Shown here: in pieces, positions 26,781 through 36,960 of the stretch
Layout: each line of letters begins with the position of its first letter
Numbering within the stretch: position 1 is the stretch's first letter
Assembly (NCBI GenBank): GCA_009779355.1
Contig: WREK01000003.1
Coordinates: forward strand, 1 to 42,562
Origin: Betaproteobacteria bacterium
GTDB taxonomy: Bacteria; Pseudomonadota; Gammaproteobacteria; Burkholderiales; Rhodocyclaceae
Length of the DNA stretch: 42,562 nucleotides
Reading direction: 5' to 3'
Program-made: the position numbers and the translations under genes
Notes under the pieces: model-generated
What the model saw: only the letters and a program-made list of their open reading frames with translations
What the model was told of the DNA's origin: nothing
The model's database searches: none

Positions 26781-26865
26781 TATTCAGAACGACCTTCAGG
26801 CCGGGTTTCGGCCTTCCGCCCTGAAGGGCGGGGTTTCAAACCGAAATCAATTTTACGATGAAAAA
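26781..26865 (+). repeat. Dispersed repeat, family 2 copy C1
   Basis: TATTCAGAACGACCTTCAGGCCGGGTTTCGGCCTTCCGCCCTGAAGGGCGGGGTTTCAAACCGAAATCAATTTTACGATGAAAAA; roughly 80% identical to 41535-41620. Confidence 0.8.
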
Positions 26866-27125
26866 CAGACAAGGAATTGCTCAGATGAACAGTGCACGCG
26901 CACCCTGGCTGTGACGTAGTTGTACCGATGCAGCCCGCTGGCGATGCAAATCGATCACAGGAGATGTAATCTTTAGCCTTGGGTTCTTTTTCCTAGTGGC
27001 ACACCAAATGGAGGCAGGCCACTCCCAACACATTTGTCAGTTTTGGTCTGTATGACGCAACGACAATACTGTACGATAGCCAAAGCATCCCCCAGTGCCG
27101 ACTCTTACCGCTTCACCTGGCAATC

Positions 27126-28319
27126 ATGAATACAAGACGAACAAGAATAGCCCTTCTATTCGCAGGCATATTTACTGCTATCTGTCTGTCATTCAACGTC
27201 TTGGCCGTGCGCCCTCACCTTTTCGCTCAACCTACGCAGCCCGATTCTCAAAACAGCAGTCTGGAAAACTTTGAAGCCGCGCTCGAAAGCCACAAGAAAA
27301 CTGAAGAAGAAGTGCAGGCCCGGTTACGCGATCTTGAAAAAGTACAAGAAAGACTGTTCAAACTCGAAGAAGAACGGCAAAAACTGCTCGATCAGATCAA
27401 GACTTCCTCACACCCAGCACCCCCGCAAAATGCTTCGCTCGACTGGATACTTGGCGGAGCCTGTATTTTTACCATTGCCCTCTGCGCCATCCTTCTATTG
27501 CGCATGCAAAAACCAAAAGCCGTCGATAACGCATGGGCAGAATCAGCCCCCATTGAGGAACCCCTTTCTCCCGCCACCGACTCCATCTCATCTGCACCTG
27601 CCGCAGAGATAGAAACCGAATCTCATCAAGCGCCTCCTTCCGGCCTGGCCCTGCCCGATTGGGATTCGGCATCGCCCGCGCTCGATTCGCAAAGACTGAA
27701 AACCCTGTTGCCGGAAAAAAACTCCCGGAACCGCGACTCGACCATTGAACTGGCCGAAATCATGTTGAGCTTTGGCCGCATCAACAGCGCCGCCGAGGCT
27801 TTGACAAACTTCATCGAGAAGAACCCGAAAGAGGCTTTCGCGCCCTGGCTCAAGCTGCTCGAAGTCTACCGGGCCAACGGGCAACGCACCGAATTCGACA
27901 AAATCGCTCTGAAGTTGAACAAAACCTTCAATGTCTGGATGGTGAATTGGAACAATTTCAACGATGCCCTCGCTCCGGCGCACAGCCTTGAAACCATGAC
28001 ACACATCGTGGAACGTTTGCAGAAGCTATGGGGCACACGCGAATGCCAGGCCTACCTGCAATACCTGCTGCGCGACACGCGTGACGAAACCCGGCGGGGT
28101 TTACCGCTTGTTGCCGTCGATGACATTCTCTGCCTGAGCGATATCCTTGAACACTACCTTGGCCCCTATACAGGGCCAACCAGTACTTTCGACTCGCTGG
28201 ATACCGACCCCATGACAGAGATCGAACGTGATCCCGCTCCCGTTTGGGAAAGCCGCGCAAAACAGGATGTGGGCAAATCGCAAACGAACGAAGATATCCA
28301 CGAAGAGATCCGGCTGTAA
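27126..28319 (+). CDS. FimV-like / TPR-containing membrane protein
   Basis: N-terminal signal/TM, coiled coil LEERQKLLDQIK, second TM, then STIELAEIMLSFGRINSAAEALTNFIEKNPKEAFAPWLKLLEVYRANGQRTEFDKIALKLNKTFNVW. Confidence 0.75.
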   Translation: MNTRRTRIALLFAGIFTAICLSFNVLAVRPHLFAQPTQPDSQNSSLENFEAALESHKKTEEEVQARLRDLEKVQERLFKLEEERQKLLDQIKTSSHPAPPQNASLDWILGGACIFTIALCAILLLRMQKPKAVDNAWAESAPIEEPLSPATDSISSAPAAEIETESHQAPPSGLALPDWDSASPALDSQRLKTLLPEKNSRNRDSTIELAEIMLSFGRINSAAEALTNFIEKNPKEAFAPWLKLLEVYRANGQRTEFDKIALKLNKTFNVWMVNWNNFNDALAPAHSLETMTHIVERLQKLWGTRECQAYLQYLLRDTRDETRRGLPLVAVDDILCLSDILEHYLGPYTGPTSTFDSLDTDPMTEIERDPAPVWESRAKQDVGKSQTNEDIHEEIRL

Positions 28320-28338
28320 CGCCTCGCCACCCGCCCGC

Positions 28339-29088
28339 TCAAACCGGGTTGGGCAAATCGAGGAAATCCGCCGTAAGCCCCAGGCTGCCATTCAGATGGT
28401 GCGCCAGTGCCTGTACACCGTAACGCTCAGTAGCATGATGTCCGGCGGCAATGTAGGGCACGCCGGATTCCCGTGCGAGATGGGTCGTTTGTTCCGATAT
28501 TTCCCCCGAAACGTACAGGTCGGCGCCAATGGCGATGGCCTGTTCAAACAATCCTTGCGCCCCGCCGGAGCACCATGCGATGCACGAGACCGCACGTTCA
28601 CCGTTGCCGACCAGTAAAGGCTCGCGTTCAAGCCTGACGGCAAGATTGGCCGCAATATCAAGCGCTATGAGACCGGCCTCCCGTGGCGCGCCGATCCAAC
28701 CGATATCCTGATCGCCGAAACGGCCCTTACTCTCCCATGCCATATGCCACGCAAGCTGTGCATTGTTGCCGAGCACGGGATGCCCGTCGAGCGGCAGGTG
28801 ATACGCAAACAGCGAGATGTCGTGGCTGAGCAACGCACCGAGCCGACGGCGGCGGATGCCGGTAATGCGTCCGTCCTCGCCCCGCCAGAAATACCCATGA
28901 TGCACCAAGATGGCGTCATATCTGCCCGCCACCGCTACATCAACCAGTGCCTGACTGGCTGTCACCCCGCACAACACCCGCCGTATTTCGGCTCGTCCTT
29001 CCACTTGTAGCCCATTTGGGCAATAATCACGCCATCGTACTGTTTCCAGCAGATCATCCAGGTATTGACGAAATTCGTCGAGCCGCAT
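28339..29088 (-). CDS. Nif3-like dinuclear metal center protein
   Basis: MRLDEFRQYLDDLLETVRWRDYCPNGLQVEGRAEIRRVLCGVTASQALVDVAV...ILVHHGYFW; SGEISEQTTHLARESGVPYIAAGHHATERYGVQAL. Confidence 0.93.
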   Translation of the reverse strand: MRLDEFRQYLDDLLETVRWRDYCPNGLQVEGRAEIRRVLCGVTASQALVDVAVAGRYDAILVHHGYFWRGEDGRITGIRRRRLGALLSHDISLFAYHLPLDGHPVLGNNAQLAWHMAWESKGRFGDQDIGWIGAPREAGLIALDIAANLAVRLEREPLLVGNGERAVSCIAWCSGGAQGLFEQAIAIGADLYVSGEISEQTTHLARESGVPYIAAGHHATERYGVQALAHHLNGSLGLTADFLDLPNPV

Positions 29089-29131
29089 ATTTTTCTCCCA
29101 AATCGTTTTCTTTCCGTCGCAGGTTTCCATT

Positions 29132-30385
29132 ATGCGTCGCTTGTGGTTGATTTTTACGCAGGCGGTGACTATCAGCGTTGCCGTCCTGTTTGCCGTGGGC
29201 ACCCTCAAACCAGAGTGGATGCCCCGGAATGGCGCGCCCGCCCAGCCAACGGTCACCATCGTCGAAGCCACCACGGTTCCGGCCTCGGCTTCTCCTGCCA
29301 GTAAGCCGAGCGGCGTTTCCTATGCCGAAGCAGCGCAACGGGCATTGCCTGCGGTCGTTCACGTCTACACCCGGCAGACGGCCAAGGTTCCCAATCATCC
29401 CCTGATGAAAGACCCGATATTTCGCCATTTTTTCAGTACGCCGGAGCGCATCGGGCTGGGTTCAGGGGTCATTATCGACCCACAGGGCTTCGTACTCACC
29501 AACAACCACGTGATCGAGAACGCGGACGAAATCGAAACCGTCCTCAACGATGGGCGCAAATTTGAAGCCCGCCTTATCGGTCGTGACCCGGAAACCGATC
29601 TTGCCGTACTTAAGCTCGCCAATGCCAGTTCCCTGCCAGCCATTGCCTTTGCCCCAGCGGACAGTCTGGCCGTAGGCGACGTTGTGCTGGCTATCGGCAA
29701 TCCCTTCGGCATCGGGCAAACGGTGACGATGGGCATTGCTTCAGCGTTGGGCCGCAGCCATCTCGGCATCAACACCTTCGAAAATTACATCCAGACCGAC
29801 GCCGCAATCAATCCCGGCAACTCCGGTGGCGCACTGATTGATGGCGCGGGACGGCTGGTAGGCATCAACACCGCGATCTACTCACGCGCCAACGGTACGC
29901 GCAACATCGATTCACCCTCCGCCGGCGGACTCGGTATTGGTTTCGCCATCCCCGTCTCGATTGCACGCAAAGTGCTCGAACAGATCATCACGCACGGCGA
30001 AGTCGTACGTGGGTGGATCGGTATCGAAATGCGCGAAATCACCCCGGAACTCGCGGAGACCTTCAATCTACCCTCCGCGCACGGCGTATTGATCTACAGC
30101 GTGCTGGAGGGCAGTCCGGCAGATCAAAGCGGCGTCCAACCCGGCGATGTGCTGGTTGCCATCGACGGGCAGGAAGTCAAGATTCCCCGCGCAATGCTCG
30201 ACCTCGTGGCCTCACTGCCCCCCGGTCGGATTTCCACCTTCCGCCTTCTGCGCAAAAACAAGAAAATCGATCTGAAAATTCCGGTCGGTCGCCGGCCCAC
30301 GCCGCTGGCGATACGGGCTTACCCGTTACCGGGTTCCCCAGGCTCAACCGGCGCCACCGCATTGCCCGGCCCGGTAGCCGGTTGA
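29132..30385 (+). CDS. S1C (Deg/HtrA) periplasmic serine protease with PDZ domain, DegQ/AlgW-like
   Basis: Triad NNHVIENADEI / ETDLAVLKL / AAINPGNSGGALID; PDZ VLEGSPADQSGVQPGDVLVAIDGQEV. Confidence 0.93.
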   Translation: MRRLWLIFTQAVTISVAVLFAVGTLKPEWMPRNGAPAQPTVTIVEATTVPASASPASKPSGVSYAEAAQRALPAVVHVYTRQTAKVPNHPLMKDPIFRHFFSTPERIGLGSGVIIDPQGFVLTNNHVIENADEIETVLNDGRKFEARLIGRDPETDLAVLKLANASSLPAIAFAPADSLAVGDVVLAIGNPFGIGQTVTMGIASALGRSHLGINTFENYIQTDAAINPGNSGGALIDGAGRLVGINTAIYSRANGTRNIDSPSAGGLGIGFAIPVSIARKVLEQIITHGEVVRGWIGIEMREITPELAETFNLPSAHGVLIYSVLEGSPADQSGVQPGDVLVAIDGQEVKIPRAMLDLVASLPPGRISTFRLLRKNKKIDLKIPVGRRPTPLAIRAYPLPGSPGSTGATALPGPVAG

Positions 30386-31098
30386 GGTTTCGAGACGGCA
30401 GCGGCAATGAAAATACCCAGTTCGTACAGCAGGCAGATCGGGACTGCGAGCATGATCTGCGATACCACGTCCGGCGGCGTCACGATTGCCGCGACGATGA
30501 ACGCACCGACGATCACATAAGAGCGTACTTCGCGCAGTTTCTGCACCGACACCACCCCGGCCCTGGCGAGAAGGATGACGATCACCGGAACCTCGAACGT
30601 CACACCGAAAGCGATGAACATCGTCATGACGAAGGAAAGGTATTGCTCGATGTCCGGCGCCAACTGCACGCTTTCGGGGGCAAAGCTGGCAATGAAGCGG
30701 AACGCCATGCGAAATACGAAAAAATAGCAAAACGCCATACCGGCAATGAAAAGCAACACACTCCCAGCAACCAGGGGCAAAGCCAGACGGCGTTCGTGCG
30801 CATAAAGCCCCGGGGCGACGAAGGCCCACGCCTGATAGAGCACATAGGGCAAAGCCAGCACAAAAGCCACCAGCATCGTCACTTTGATCGGCACGAAAAA
30901 CGGCGTGACTACCCCGGTGGCAATCATGTGCGTGCCGGACGGCAAGGTGGATATCAGCGGCCAAGCAAGAAAGTCGTAGATATCGCTCGACCAGGGCAGC
31001 AGGCAGATAAAAAGCACCCCTACGGCAACGAGCGCGCGCAGCAGGCGGGCTCGCAACTCGATCAGGTGCGAAATGAAATTCTCTTGCTCGGCGCTCAT
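30319..31098 (-). CDS. tatC: Sec-independent protein translocase TatC
   Basis: FISHLIELRARLLRALVAVGVLFI; LALPYVLYQAWAFVAPGLYAHERR; GVTFEVPVIVILLARAGVVSV. Confidence 0.95.
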   Translation of the reverse strand: MSAEQENFISHLIELRARLLRALVAVGVLFICLLPWSSDIYDFLAWPLISTLPSGTHMIATGVVTPFFVPIKVTMLVAFVLALPYVLYQAWAFVAPGLYAHERRLALPLVAGSVLLFIAGMAFCYFFVFRMAFRFIASFAPESVQLAPDIEQYLSFVMTMFIAFGVTFEVPVIVILLARAGVVSVQKLREVRSYVIVGAFIVAAIVTPPDVVSQIMLAVPICLLYELGIFIAAAVSKPQPATGPGNAVAPVEPGEPGNG

Positions 31099-31514
31099 AC
31101 GGCATCCGCCGACTTCGCTGGGACGGGCGCATCCAGTTCCAACGTGCGCTGCGGTTCCTGTGTGCTGTCTTGCCCAGCGCTTTCCAGCGCGGCGGATTCC
31201 TGCGATGGCGCGGCGGCAGTTTCATCCGGATCGTATTCATCAGGCAGGCTCAACGCCTCCTGCACGTCAGATTGAACCTTTCCCACTTCTTCGCGTAGCG
31301 ACTGTTCGAGCGTCCGCGCCTGCTCCTGCAATTTTTTCAGTTCGTCGATCTGCATTTCGCGCCGGATGTCGGCTTTCACATCCGAGATGTAACGCTGCAT
31401 CCGCCCGAGCAGATGTCCGGCAGTACGCGCCACGCCGGGCAGGCGTTCGGGGCCGACCACTATCAGCAGCACGATGGCAATGACGATGAGCTCCGAGAAG
31501 CCAAGATCGAACAT
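31095..31514 (-). CDS. tatB: Sec-independent protein translocase TatB
   Basis: MFDLGFSELIVIAIVLLIVVGPERLPGVARTAGHLLGRMQRYISDVKADI. Confidence 0.95.
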   Translation of the reverse strand: MFDLGFSELIVIAIVLLIVVGPERLPGVARTAGHLLGRMQRYISDVKADIRREMQIDELKKLQEQARTLEQSLREEVGKVQSDVQEALSLPDEYDPDETAAAPSQESAALESAGQDSTQEPQRTLELDAPVPAKSADAV

Positions 31515-31560
31515 GTCTTTAGAAACCTATCGTCGTCATCGCTGCCGCACGGGGCGGGCA

Positions 31561-31809
31561 TCAGGCGGATTTTTCCGGGTCATTGACAACTTTCTCGCGC
31601 GCTTCGCCTTCAATGACCGTGCCTTCCTGTGCAGTAACCCGAGCCGCCGGGGTTGATGCGGCAGCGGCATCGCCTTCCTTGAGTCCTTCTTTGAAACCAC
31701 GCACCGCACCACCAAGGTCCTGACCCATATTGCGCAATTTCTTCGTGCCGAAAACCAGCACGACGATCAACAAAACAATGAGCCAGTGCCAGATGCTGAA
31801 CGAACCCAT
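31561..31809 (-). CDS. tatA: Sec-independent protein translocase TatA
   Basis: [47 protein letters not shown]. Confidence 0.95.
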   Translation of the reverse strand: MGSFSIWHWLIVLLIVVLVFGTKKLRNMGQDLGGAVRGFKEGLKEGDAAAASTPAARVTAQEGTVIEGEAREKVVNDPEKSA

Positions 31810-31821
31810 AGGGATCCTCCT

Positions 31822-32172
31822 TTAAATTTTTGTCACCATCGGGCCGACCGGCTCCGGCCCGCCCAGAATGTGCAAATGTAGGTGCGACACTTCCTGACCG
31901 CCGACCCTGCCCGTGTTGATGATGCAACGAAAACCGTCATCGCTGCCATGTTCCACCGCAAGTTTTTGCGCAACAGCGAGCATCCGCCCCAACACCGGCT
32001 CATCCTCCGCGCCCACATGGGCTAGCGAGGCGATGTGCTTCCTGGGAATCACGAGCAGGTGCGTGGGCCGCAACGGATGAATGTCGTGGAAAGCAACGAC
32101 CTGATCGTCTTCAAAGCATTTTTTGGCGGGGATTTCGCCCGCCGCGATTTTGCAGAAAATGCACTCACCCAT
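31822..32172 (-). CDS. HIT family protein (HinT-like)
   Basis: CIFCKIAAGEIPAKKCFEDDQVVAFHDIHPLRPTHLLVIPRKHIASL; EVSHLHLHILGG. Confidence 0.93.
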   Translation of the reverse strand: MGECIFCKIAAGEIPAKKCFEDDQVVAFHDIHPLRPTHLLVIPRKHIASLAHVGAEDEPVLGRMLAVAQKLAVEHGSDDGFRCIINTGRVGGQEVSHLHLHILGGPEPVGPMVTKI

Positions 32173-32187
32173 ATCGTTCTCCGTGAG

Positions 32188-32217
32188 CCAGGGTACGGAT
32201 GCCCAGGGTACGGATGC
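32188..32217. repeat. Perfect 15-nt tandem duplication in the hisE/HIT intergenic gap
   Basis: CCAGGGTACGGATGC x2 (32188-32202, 32203-32217). Confidence 0.8.
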
Positions 32218-32220
32218 TTT

Positions 32221-32562
32221 TCATCCAGGCCACCGCGCCCGTTTTTCCTCGATGCCCGAAATGCCCTCGCGCCGCGCCAGTTCCCGGCGCACATCGCCGA
32301 TCGACAGGCCATGGAAGGCGAGCAGCACCATGATGTGAAAAACCACGTCCGCCGCTTCACGAGCGATACTATTAGGTTGCCCGTCCTTGCTCGCCATGAT
32401 GAGTTCGGCGACTTCTTCGCCAATTTTTTTCAGGATTGCATCCGGCCCCTTGGCGTAGAGTTTCGCCGTGTAAGAGCTTTTCGGGTCGGCATTGCGGCGC
32501 ATGGCCAACGTGGCGGAAAGCCGTGCGAACACATCATCGGCAGGGGGTGCGACGTCGATCAC
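32221..32562 (-). CDS. hisE: Phosphoribosyl-ATP pyrophosphatase
   Basis: GTG start overlapping the hisI stop; [39 protein letters not shown]...[19 protein letters not shown]. Confidence 0.93.
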   Translation of the reverse strand: MIDVAPPADDVFARLSATLAMRRNADPKSSYTAKLYAKGPDAILKKIGEEVAELIMASKDGQPNSIAREAADVVFHIMVLLAFHGLSIGDVRRELARREGISGIEEKRARWPG

Positions 32563-32966
32563 TTTTTGGGACTCCCCTTGTAAATATCTTTCGGATCCTT
32601 CAGCACTGGCTCGGCATCTTCCCATTTTTTGGCAGCAAAGGACAGTCGCCGGAAAAAACAGCTTTGCCGCCCGGTATGGCAGGCAATGCCGCCCACCTGC
32701 TCGATGGAAAGCAACAGCGCGTCGCCATCGCAATCGGCACGCAGGTCGAGCACCTTTTGTACATGACCCGATTCTTCGCCCTTATGCCAGAGACGCGCAC
32801 GGGAACGCGACCAATACACGGCCTCACCCGTCTCTACGGTACGCGCCAGCGCCTCGCGGCTCATCCAGGCGAACATCAACACCTTGCCGGCTTCCTGCGC
32901 AATGACGGGGATCAGGCCGTCGGCGTCCCACGTGAGGGCATCGATCCAGTCCGCGCCCACGCTCAC
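32559..32966 (-). CDS. hisI: Phosphoribosyl-AMP cyclohydrolase
   Basis: [84 protein letters not shown]. Confidence 0.96.
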   Translation of the reverse strand: MSVGADWIDALTWDADGLIPVIAQEAGKVLMFAWMSREALARTVETGEAVYWSRSRARLWHKGEESGHVQKVLDLRADCDGDALLLSIEQVGGIACHTGRQSCFFRRLSFAAKKWEDAEPVLKDPKDIYKGSPKK

Positions 32967-33721
32967 AAGCGTACCTCGATCCCGCGCGCGCGCATGAACT
33001 CCTTGACTTCGCGCACCGTGAACTTGCCAAAATGGAAAATACCCGCCGCAAGCACCGCATCGGCATGCCCAATGCTCACGCCATCGGCCAAATCCTCAAG
33101 CGTGCCGGCCCCGCCGCTGGCAATTACCGGGATGTGCACCGCGTCGGCTACCGCGCGGGTGAGTTCGAGATCGAACCCGATATTGGTTCCGTCCCGATCC
33201 ATGCTGGTAAGCAGGATTTCCCCCGCACCCAGGCTTTCCAACTGCAACGCCCATTCCACCGCGTCCAGCCCCGTGCCTTTGCGCCCGCCATGCGTAAACA
33301 CTTCCCACTGACCCGGCGCTTTTTGTTTGGCGTCGATGGCCGCCACGATGCACTGATTGCCCACTTTGCTGCTGGCTTCCCGCACGAGTTGCGGGTTGTT
33401 GACCGCCGCCGTGTTGATGCTCACTTTGTCCGCCCCGGCATTGAGAAGGCGGCGCACATCCTCGACTGTGCGCACGCCGCCCCCTACGGTCAGCGGGATG
33501 AAAATCTGCTCGGCCACCTTTTCGACCACATGGACGATGGTGTCGCGTTCGTCTGAACTGGCCGTGATGTCGAGAAACGTTAGTTCGTCCGCGCCCTGTT
33601 CGTCATAGCGGCGCGCAATTTCCACCGGGTCGCCCGCATCGCGCAGGTCGACGAAGTTCGTGCCCTTGACCACCCTTCCGGCGTGCACATCCAGGCATGG
33701 AATGATACGTTTGGTCAACAT
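32963..33721 (-). CDS. hisF: Imidazole glycerol phosphate synthase subunit HisF
   Basis: [61 protein letters not shown]. Confidence 0.97.
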   Translation of the reverse strand: MLTKRIIPCLDVHAGRVVKGTNFVDLRDAGDPVEIARRYDEQGADELTFLDITASSDERDTIVHVVEKVAEQIFIPLTVGGGVRTVEDVRRLLNAGADKVSINTAAVNNPQLVREASSKVGNQCIVAAIDAKQKAPGQWEVFTHGGRKGTGLDAVEWALQLESLGAGEILLTSMDRDGTNIGFDLELTRAVADAVHIPVIASGGAGTLEDLADGVSIGHADAVLAAGIFHFGKFTVREVKEFMRARGIEVRL

Positions 33722-34470
33722 CAGAGATCCTCCTTTGAAAGTTCGTCGGCGCGAGCTTGCGCAGCGGCAAAATCGAGCGTGCCTTGATAAATCGCGCGCC
33801 CGGTAATGGCGGCCACCACGCCTTCATCTTCGATTGCGCACAGGGCTTCGATGTCGGTCAGGTTTGCCACGCCGCCGCTGGCAATCACGGGAATGCGCAA
33901 TGCCTGCGCCAGTCGCACCGTCGCTTCGATATTAACCCCGGAGAGCATACCGTCACGCCCGATGTCGGTATAGATCACCGCCTCGACACCGTAATCCTCG
34001 AATTTCCTCGCCAGGTCGACCACGTCGTGCCCGGTGACTTTCGACCAGCCGTCGACGGCCACCTTGCCGTCGCGCGCGTCCAGCCCGACGATGATATGCC
34101 CCGGAAAAGCGCCGCAGGCATCATGCACCAAGCCGGGATGTTTGACAGCTGCCGTGCCGATGATGGCGTAGCTGATGCCGCTATCGAGATACCGTTCAAT
34201 GGTATCCAGGTCGCGGATGCCGCCACCGAGTTGCACCGGGATGTCGTCACCGACTTCCTCGATAATGGTGCGAATCGCCTTACCGTTAACAGGCTTACCG
34301 GCGAAAGCGCCATTCAGGTCGACCAGGTGCAGTCGTCGCGCACCTTGTTCGATCCAATGGCGCGCCATCTTGGCAGGCGCATCCGAAAATACCGTGGCCT
34401 CGTTCATTTCGCCCTGTTTGAGGCGAACGCAATGGCCATCCTTGAGATCAATGGCAGGAATGAGCAACAT
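33721..34470 (-). CDS. hisA: HisA phosphoribosylformimino-AICAR-P isomerase
   Basis: [68 protein letters not shown]. Confidence 0.97.
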   Translation of the reverse strand: MLLIPAIDLKDGHCVRLKQGEMNEATVFSDAPAKMARHWIEQGARRLHLVDLNGAFAGKPVNGKAIRTIIEEVGDDIPVQLGGGIRDLDTIERYLDSGISYAIIGTAAVKHPGLVHDACGAFPGHIIVGLDARDGKVAVDGWSKVTGHDVVDLARKFEDYGVEAVIYTDIGRDGMLSGVNIEATVRLAQALRIPVIASGGVANLTDIEALCAIEDEGVVAAITGRAIYQGTLDFAAAQARADELSKEDL

Positions 34471-34509
34471 ATTGAAATATCATGGAAAGTGGAACATGCG
34501 AGACGCAAC

Positions 34510-35145
34510 TCAAGGCGCCCAGTGGATAAAATTAGACAGCAGACGCAAGCCCGCGTGCGCGCTTTTTTCGGGGTGAAACTGAATTGCGAAAATATTAGCC
34601 TGCCCTACTGCACTGGTAAAGCGGGTACCATAACTCGTTTCGGCAGCAGTCATGTTGGGGTCGGCAGGCTGCACGCAATAGCTGTGCACAAAATAAAAAC
34701 GATCCCCATCGGGAATCCCTTCCCAGAGTGGATGCGGCTGCCGCTGCCACACTTTGTTCCAGCCCATGTGCGGCACTTTCAGGCGCACACCCGCCGGATC
34801 GAACATCTCTTGGGAAAAACGCGCAACCACCCCCGCAAGAACGCCCAGCCCTGGCACATCACCCTCGCTGCTATGCTCGAACAACATTTGCAGGCCGATA
34901 CAGATTCCCAAAAAGGGTTTCGATGCCGCCGCGTCCAACACCGCCGGACGCAGGCCGCGTGCATCGAGTTCACGCATGCAGTCGGGCATCGCCCCTTGGC
35001 CTGGGAACACCACACGGTCAGCAGCGGCCACCCGCGCCGCGTCCGCTGTGACATCCACCCGGAACGCAGGCGCGACATGTTCAATGGCCTTGGCAACCGA
35101 ACGCAGGTTCCCCATGCCGTAGTCGATAATGGCTACCGTGCTCAT
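34510..35145 (-). CDS. hisH: Imidazole glycerol phosphate synthase subunit HisH
   Basis: MSTVAIIDYGMGNLRSVAKAIEHV; KPFLGICIGLQMLFEHSSE; IFAIQFHPEKSAHAGLRLLSNFI. Confidence 0.96.
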   Translation of the reverse strand: MSTVAIIDYGMGNLRSVAKAIEHVAPAFRVDVTADAARVAAADRVVFPGQGAMPDCMRELDARGLRPAVLDAAASKPFLGICIGLQMLFEHSSEGDVPGLGVLAGVVARFSQEMFDPAGVRLKVPHMGWNKVWQRQPHPLWEGIPDGDRFYFVHSYCVQPADPNMTAAETSYGTRFTSAVGQANIFAIQFHPEKSAHAGLRLLSNFIHWAP

Positions 35146-35195
35146 CGTGTTCGTGCCCAATTACCAGATAACGCCGCTATGGGAAGATTTGCGCC

Positions 35196-35783
35196 TCAGA
35201 GAGCGCCCTTGGTTGAAGGCACGACGCCCGCCGCACGCTCATCACGTTCGACGGCCATGCGCAACGCACGGGCAAACGCCTTGAAAATGGTTTCGCATTG
35301 GTGGTGCGCATTATCGCCGCGCAGGTTGTCGACGTGCAGCGTCACCCCAGCATGATTGACGAAACCCTGGAAAAACTCGCGCGCGAGATCAACGTCGAAC
35401 CCGCCAACGCGCTCACGGGCAAAATCCGCACAGTAGAAAAGCCCCGGCCGTCCGGAAAGATCGAGCGCCACCCTTGAGAGTGATTCATCGAGCGGCACAT
35501 AAGCATGACCGTAACGGTACACACCCTTTTTGTCCCCCATCGCCTTGGCAAACGCCTGCCCGAGCGTAATGCCGACATCCTCAACTGAATGATGGTCGTC
35601 GATATGGATATCGCCTTCGCAATGTACATCGAGATCGATGAAACCGTGACGCGCGACCTGATCGAGCATGTGGTCAAGAAACGGCACGCCGGTATCGAGC
35701 TTGGCCTGCCCTGCGCCATCCAGATCGATACGCACCGAAATACGAGTTTCGGCAGTGTTGCGGGTAAGGCTGGCCTGACGCAT
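35196..35783 (-). CDS. hisB: Imidazoleglycerol-phosphate dehydratase
   Basis: [67 protein letters not shown]. Confidence 0.97.
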   Translation of the reverse strand: MRQASLTRNTAETRISVRIDLDGAGQAKLDTGVPFLDHMLDQVARHGFIDLDVHCEGDIHIDDHHSVEDVGITLGQAFAKAMGDKKGVYRYGHAYVPLDESLSRVALDLSGRPGLFYCADFARERVGGFDVDLAREFFQGFVNHAGVTLHVDNLRGDNAHHQCETIFKAFARALRMAVERDERAAGVVPSTKGAL

Positions 35784-35871
35784 GTTCAACTTGTAAAACG
35801 ATGAATGAAATAGCGCATGATACCATTATCAATCCATTGCCCGTCTATCCTTTATTTCAAACAGTTTTTAT

Positions 35872-36960
35872 ATGAGCCGCTACTGGAGCGCCGTCACCCA
35901 CGGACTGACCCCCTACGTTCCAGGTGAACAGCCTGTGCTCGACAACCTCATCAAACTCAACACCAACGAAAACCCCTACGGGCCTTCCCCAAAAGCGCTT
36001 GCCGCCATCCGCGCAGCAACTGAGGACACGTTGCGGCTCTACCCCGACCCGGACGCCAAAGCCCTCAAGGCCACACTTGCCCACCGTTACAAGGTCGGCC
36101 CGGAACAAGTCTTCGTTGGCAACGGCTCAGACGAAGTACTGGCCCTTGCATTTATCGGCCTGTTGAAGCACGTGCGCCCCCTGTGGATCCCGGATGTCAC
36201 CTACAGTTTCTACCCGGTCTATTGCGCCCTCTACGGCATCGAATACCGCCAGGTTCCGCTCGATGACGGTTTCGTCCTGCGTCCGGAAGATTATTTCCCC
36301 TGCGGGGAAAACCGTGCCGGCGCCATTGCATTTCCCAACCCGAACGCCCCTACAGGCCGCCTGCTGCCGCTCGCCGATGTCGAACGCATCGTTGCCGCCA
36401 ACCCGGAAGCCACCGTGCTGGTCGACGAGGCTTACATCGATTTCGCCGACCAGGATGACGCCAGCGCCATTGCCCTCGTCGACCGCCACCCCAACCTGCT
36501 GGTTGTCCACACTTTCTCGAAGAGCCGGGCGCTCGCCGGATTACGGATTGGCTTCGCCATCGGCCAGCGCAACCTGATTGCCGGACTGGAGCGGGTCAAG
36601 AACAGCTTTAACTCCTACCCGCTCGACCGTCTGGCGCTTGCAGGCGCGCTGGCCTCGCTGGAAGATGAACCCTGGTTCCAGGCAAGCCGCAGCAAAATCA
36701 TCGCCACCCGCGCCACGCTCACCGCGCAACTACAGGCACTCGGCTTGGAAGTCCTGCCCTCGGCAGCCAATTTCGTTTTTGCCCGCCCGACCGGCTTTGA
36801 TGCGGCTGAACTTGCCGCCGAATTGCGCAAGCGCGCTATCATCGTGCGCCACTTCAAAATACCGAGAACTGCACAATACCTGCGCATCACCATTGGTAAC
36901 GACAACCAGTGTACGGCGCTGACCGATTCCCTGCGAGATATTCTGGGCACAACGCGATGA
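35872..36960 (+). CDS. hisC: Histidinol-phosphate aminotransferase, divergent from hisB
   Basis: [67 protein letters not shown]. Confidence 0.96.
   Translation: MSRYWSAVTHGLTPYVPGEQPVLDNLIKLNTNENPYGPSPKALAAIRAATEDTLRLYPDPDAKALKATLAHRYKVGPEQVFVGNGSDEVLALAFIGLLKHVRPLWIPDVTYSFYPVYCALYGIEYRQVPLDDGFVLRPEDYFPCGENRAGAIAFPNPNAPTGRLLPLADVERIVAANPEATVLVDEAYIDFADQDDASAIALVDRHPNLLVVHTFSKSRALAGLRIGFAIGQRNLIAGLERVKNSFNSYPLDRLALAGALASLEDEPWFQASRSKIIATRATLTAQLQALGLEVLPSAANFVFARPTGFDAAELAAELRKRAIIVRHFKIPRTAQYLRITIGNDNQCTALTDSLRDILGTTR

Noticed and set aside
26996-27014. TGGCACACCAAATGG as a second sigma-54 promoter
   Set aside because: The -12 element lacks the required GC at the correct spacing (GG instead).
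33757-35355. 532-aa plus-strand ORF antisense to hisA-hisH-hisB
   Set aside because: Fully antisense to clearly conserved his genes; composition typical of shadow ORFs in GC-rich DNA.
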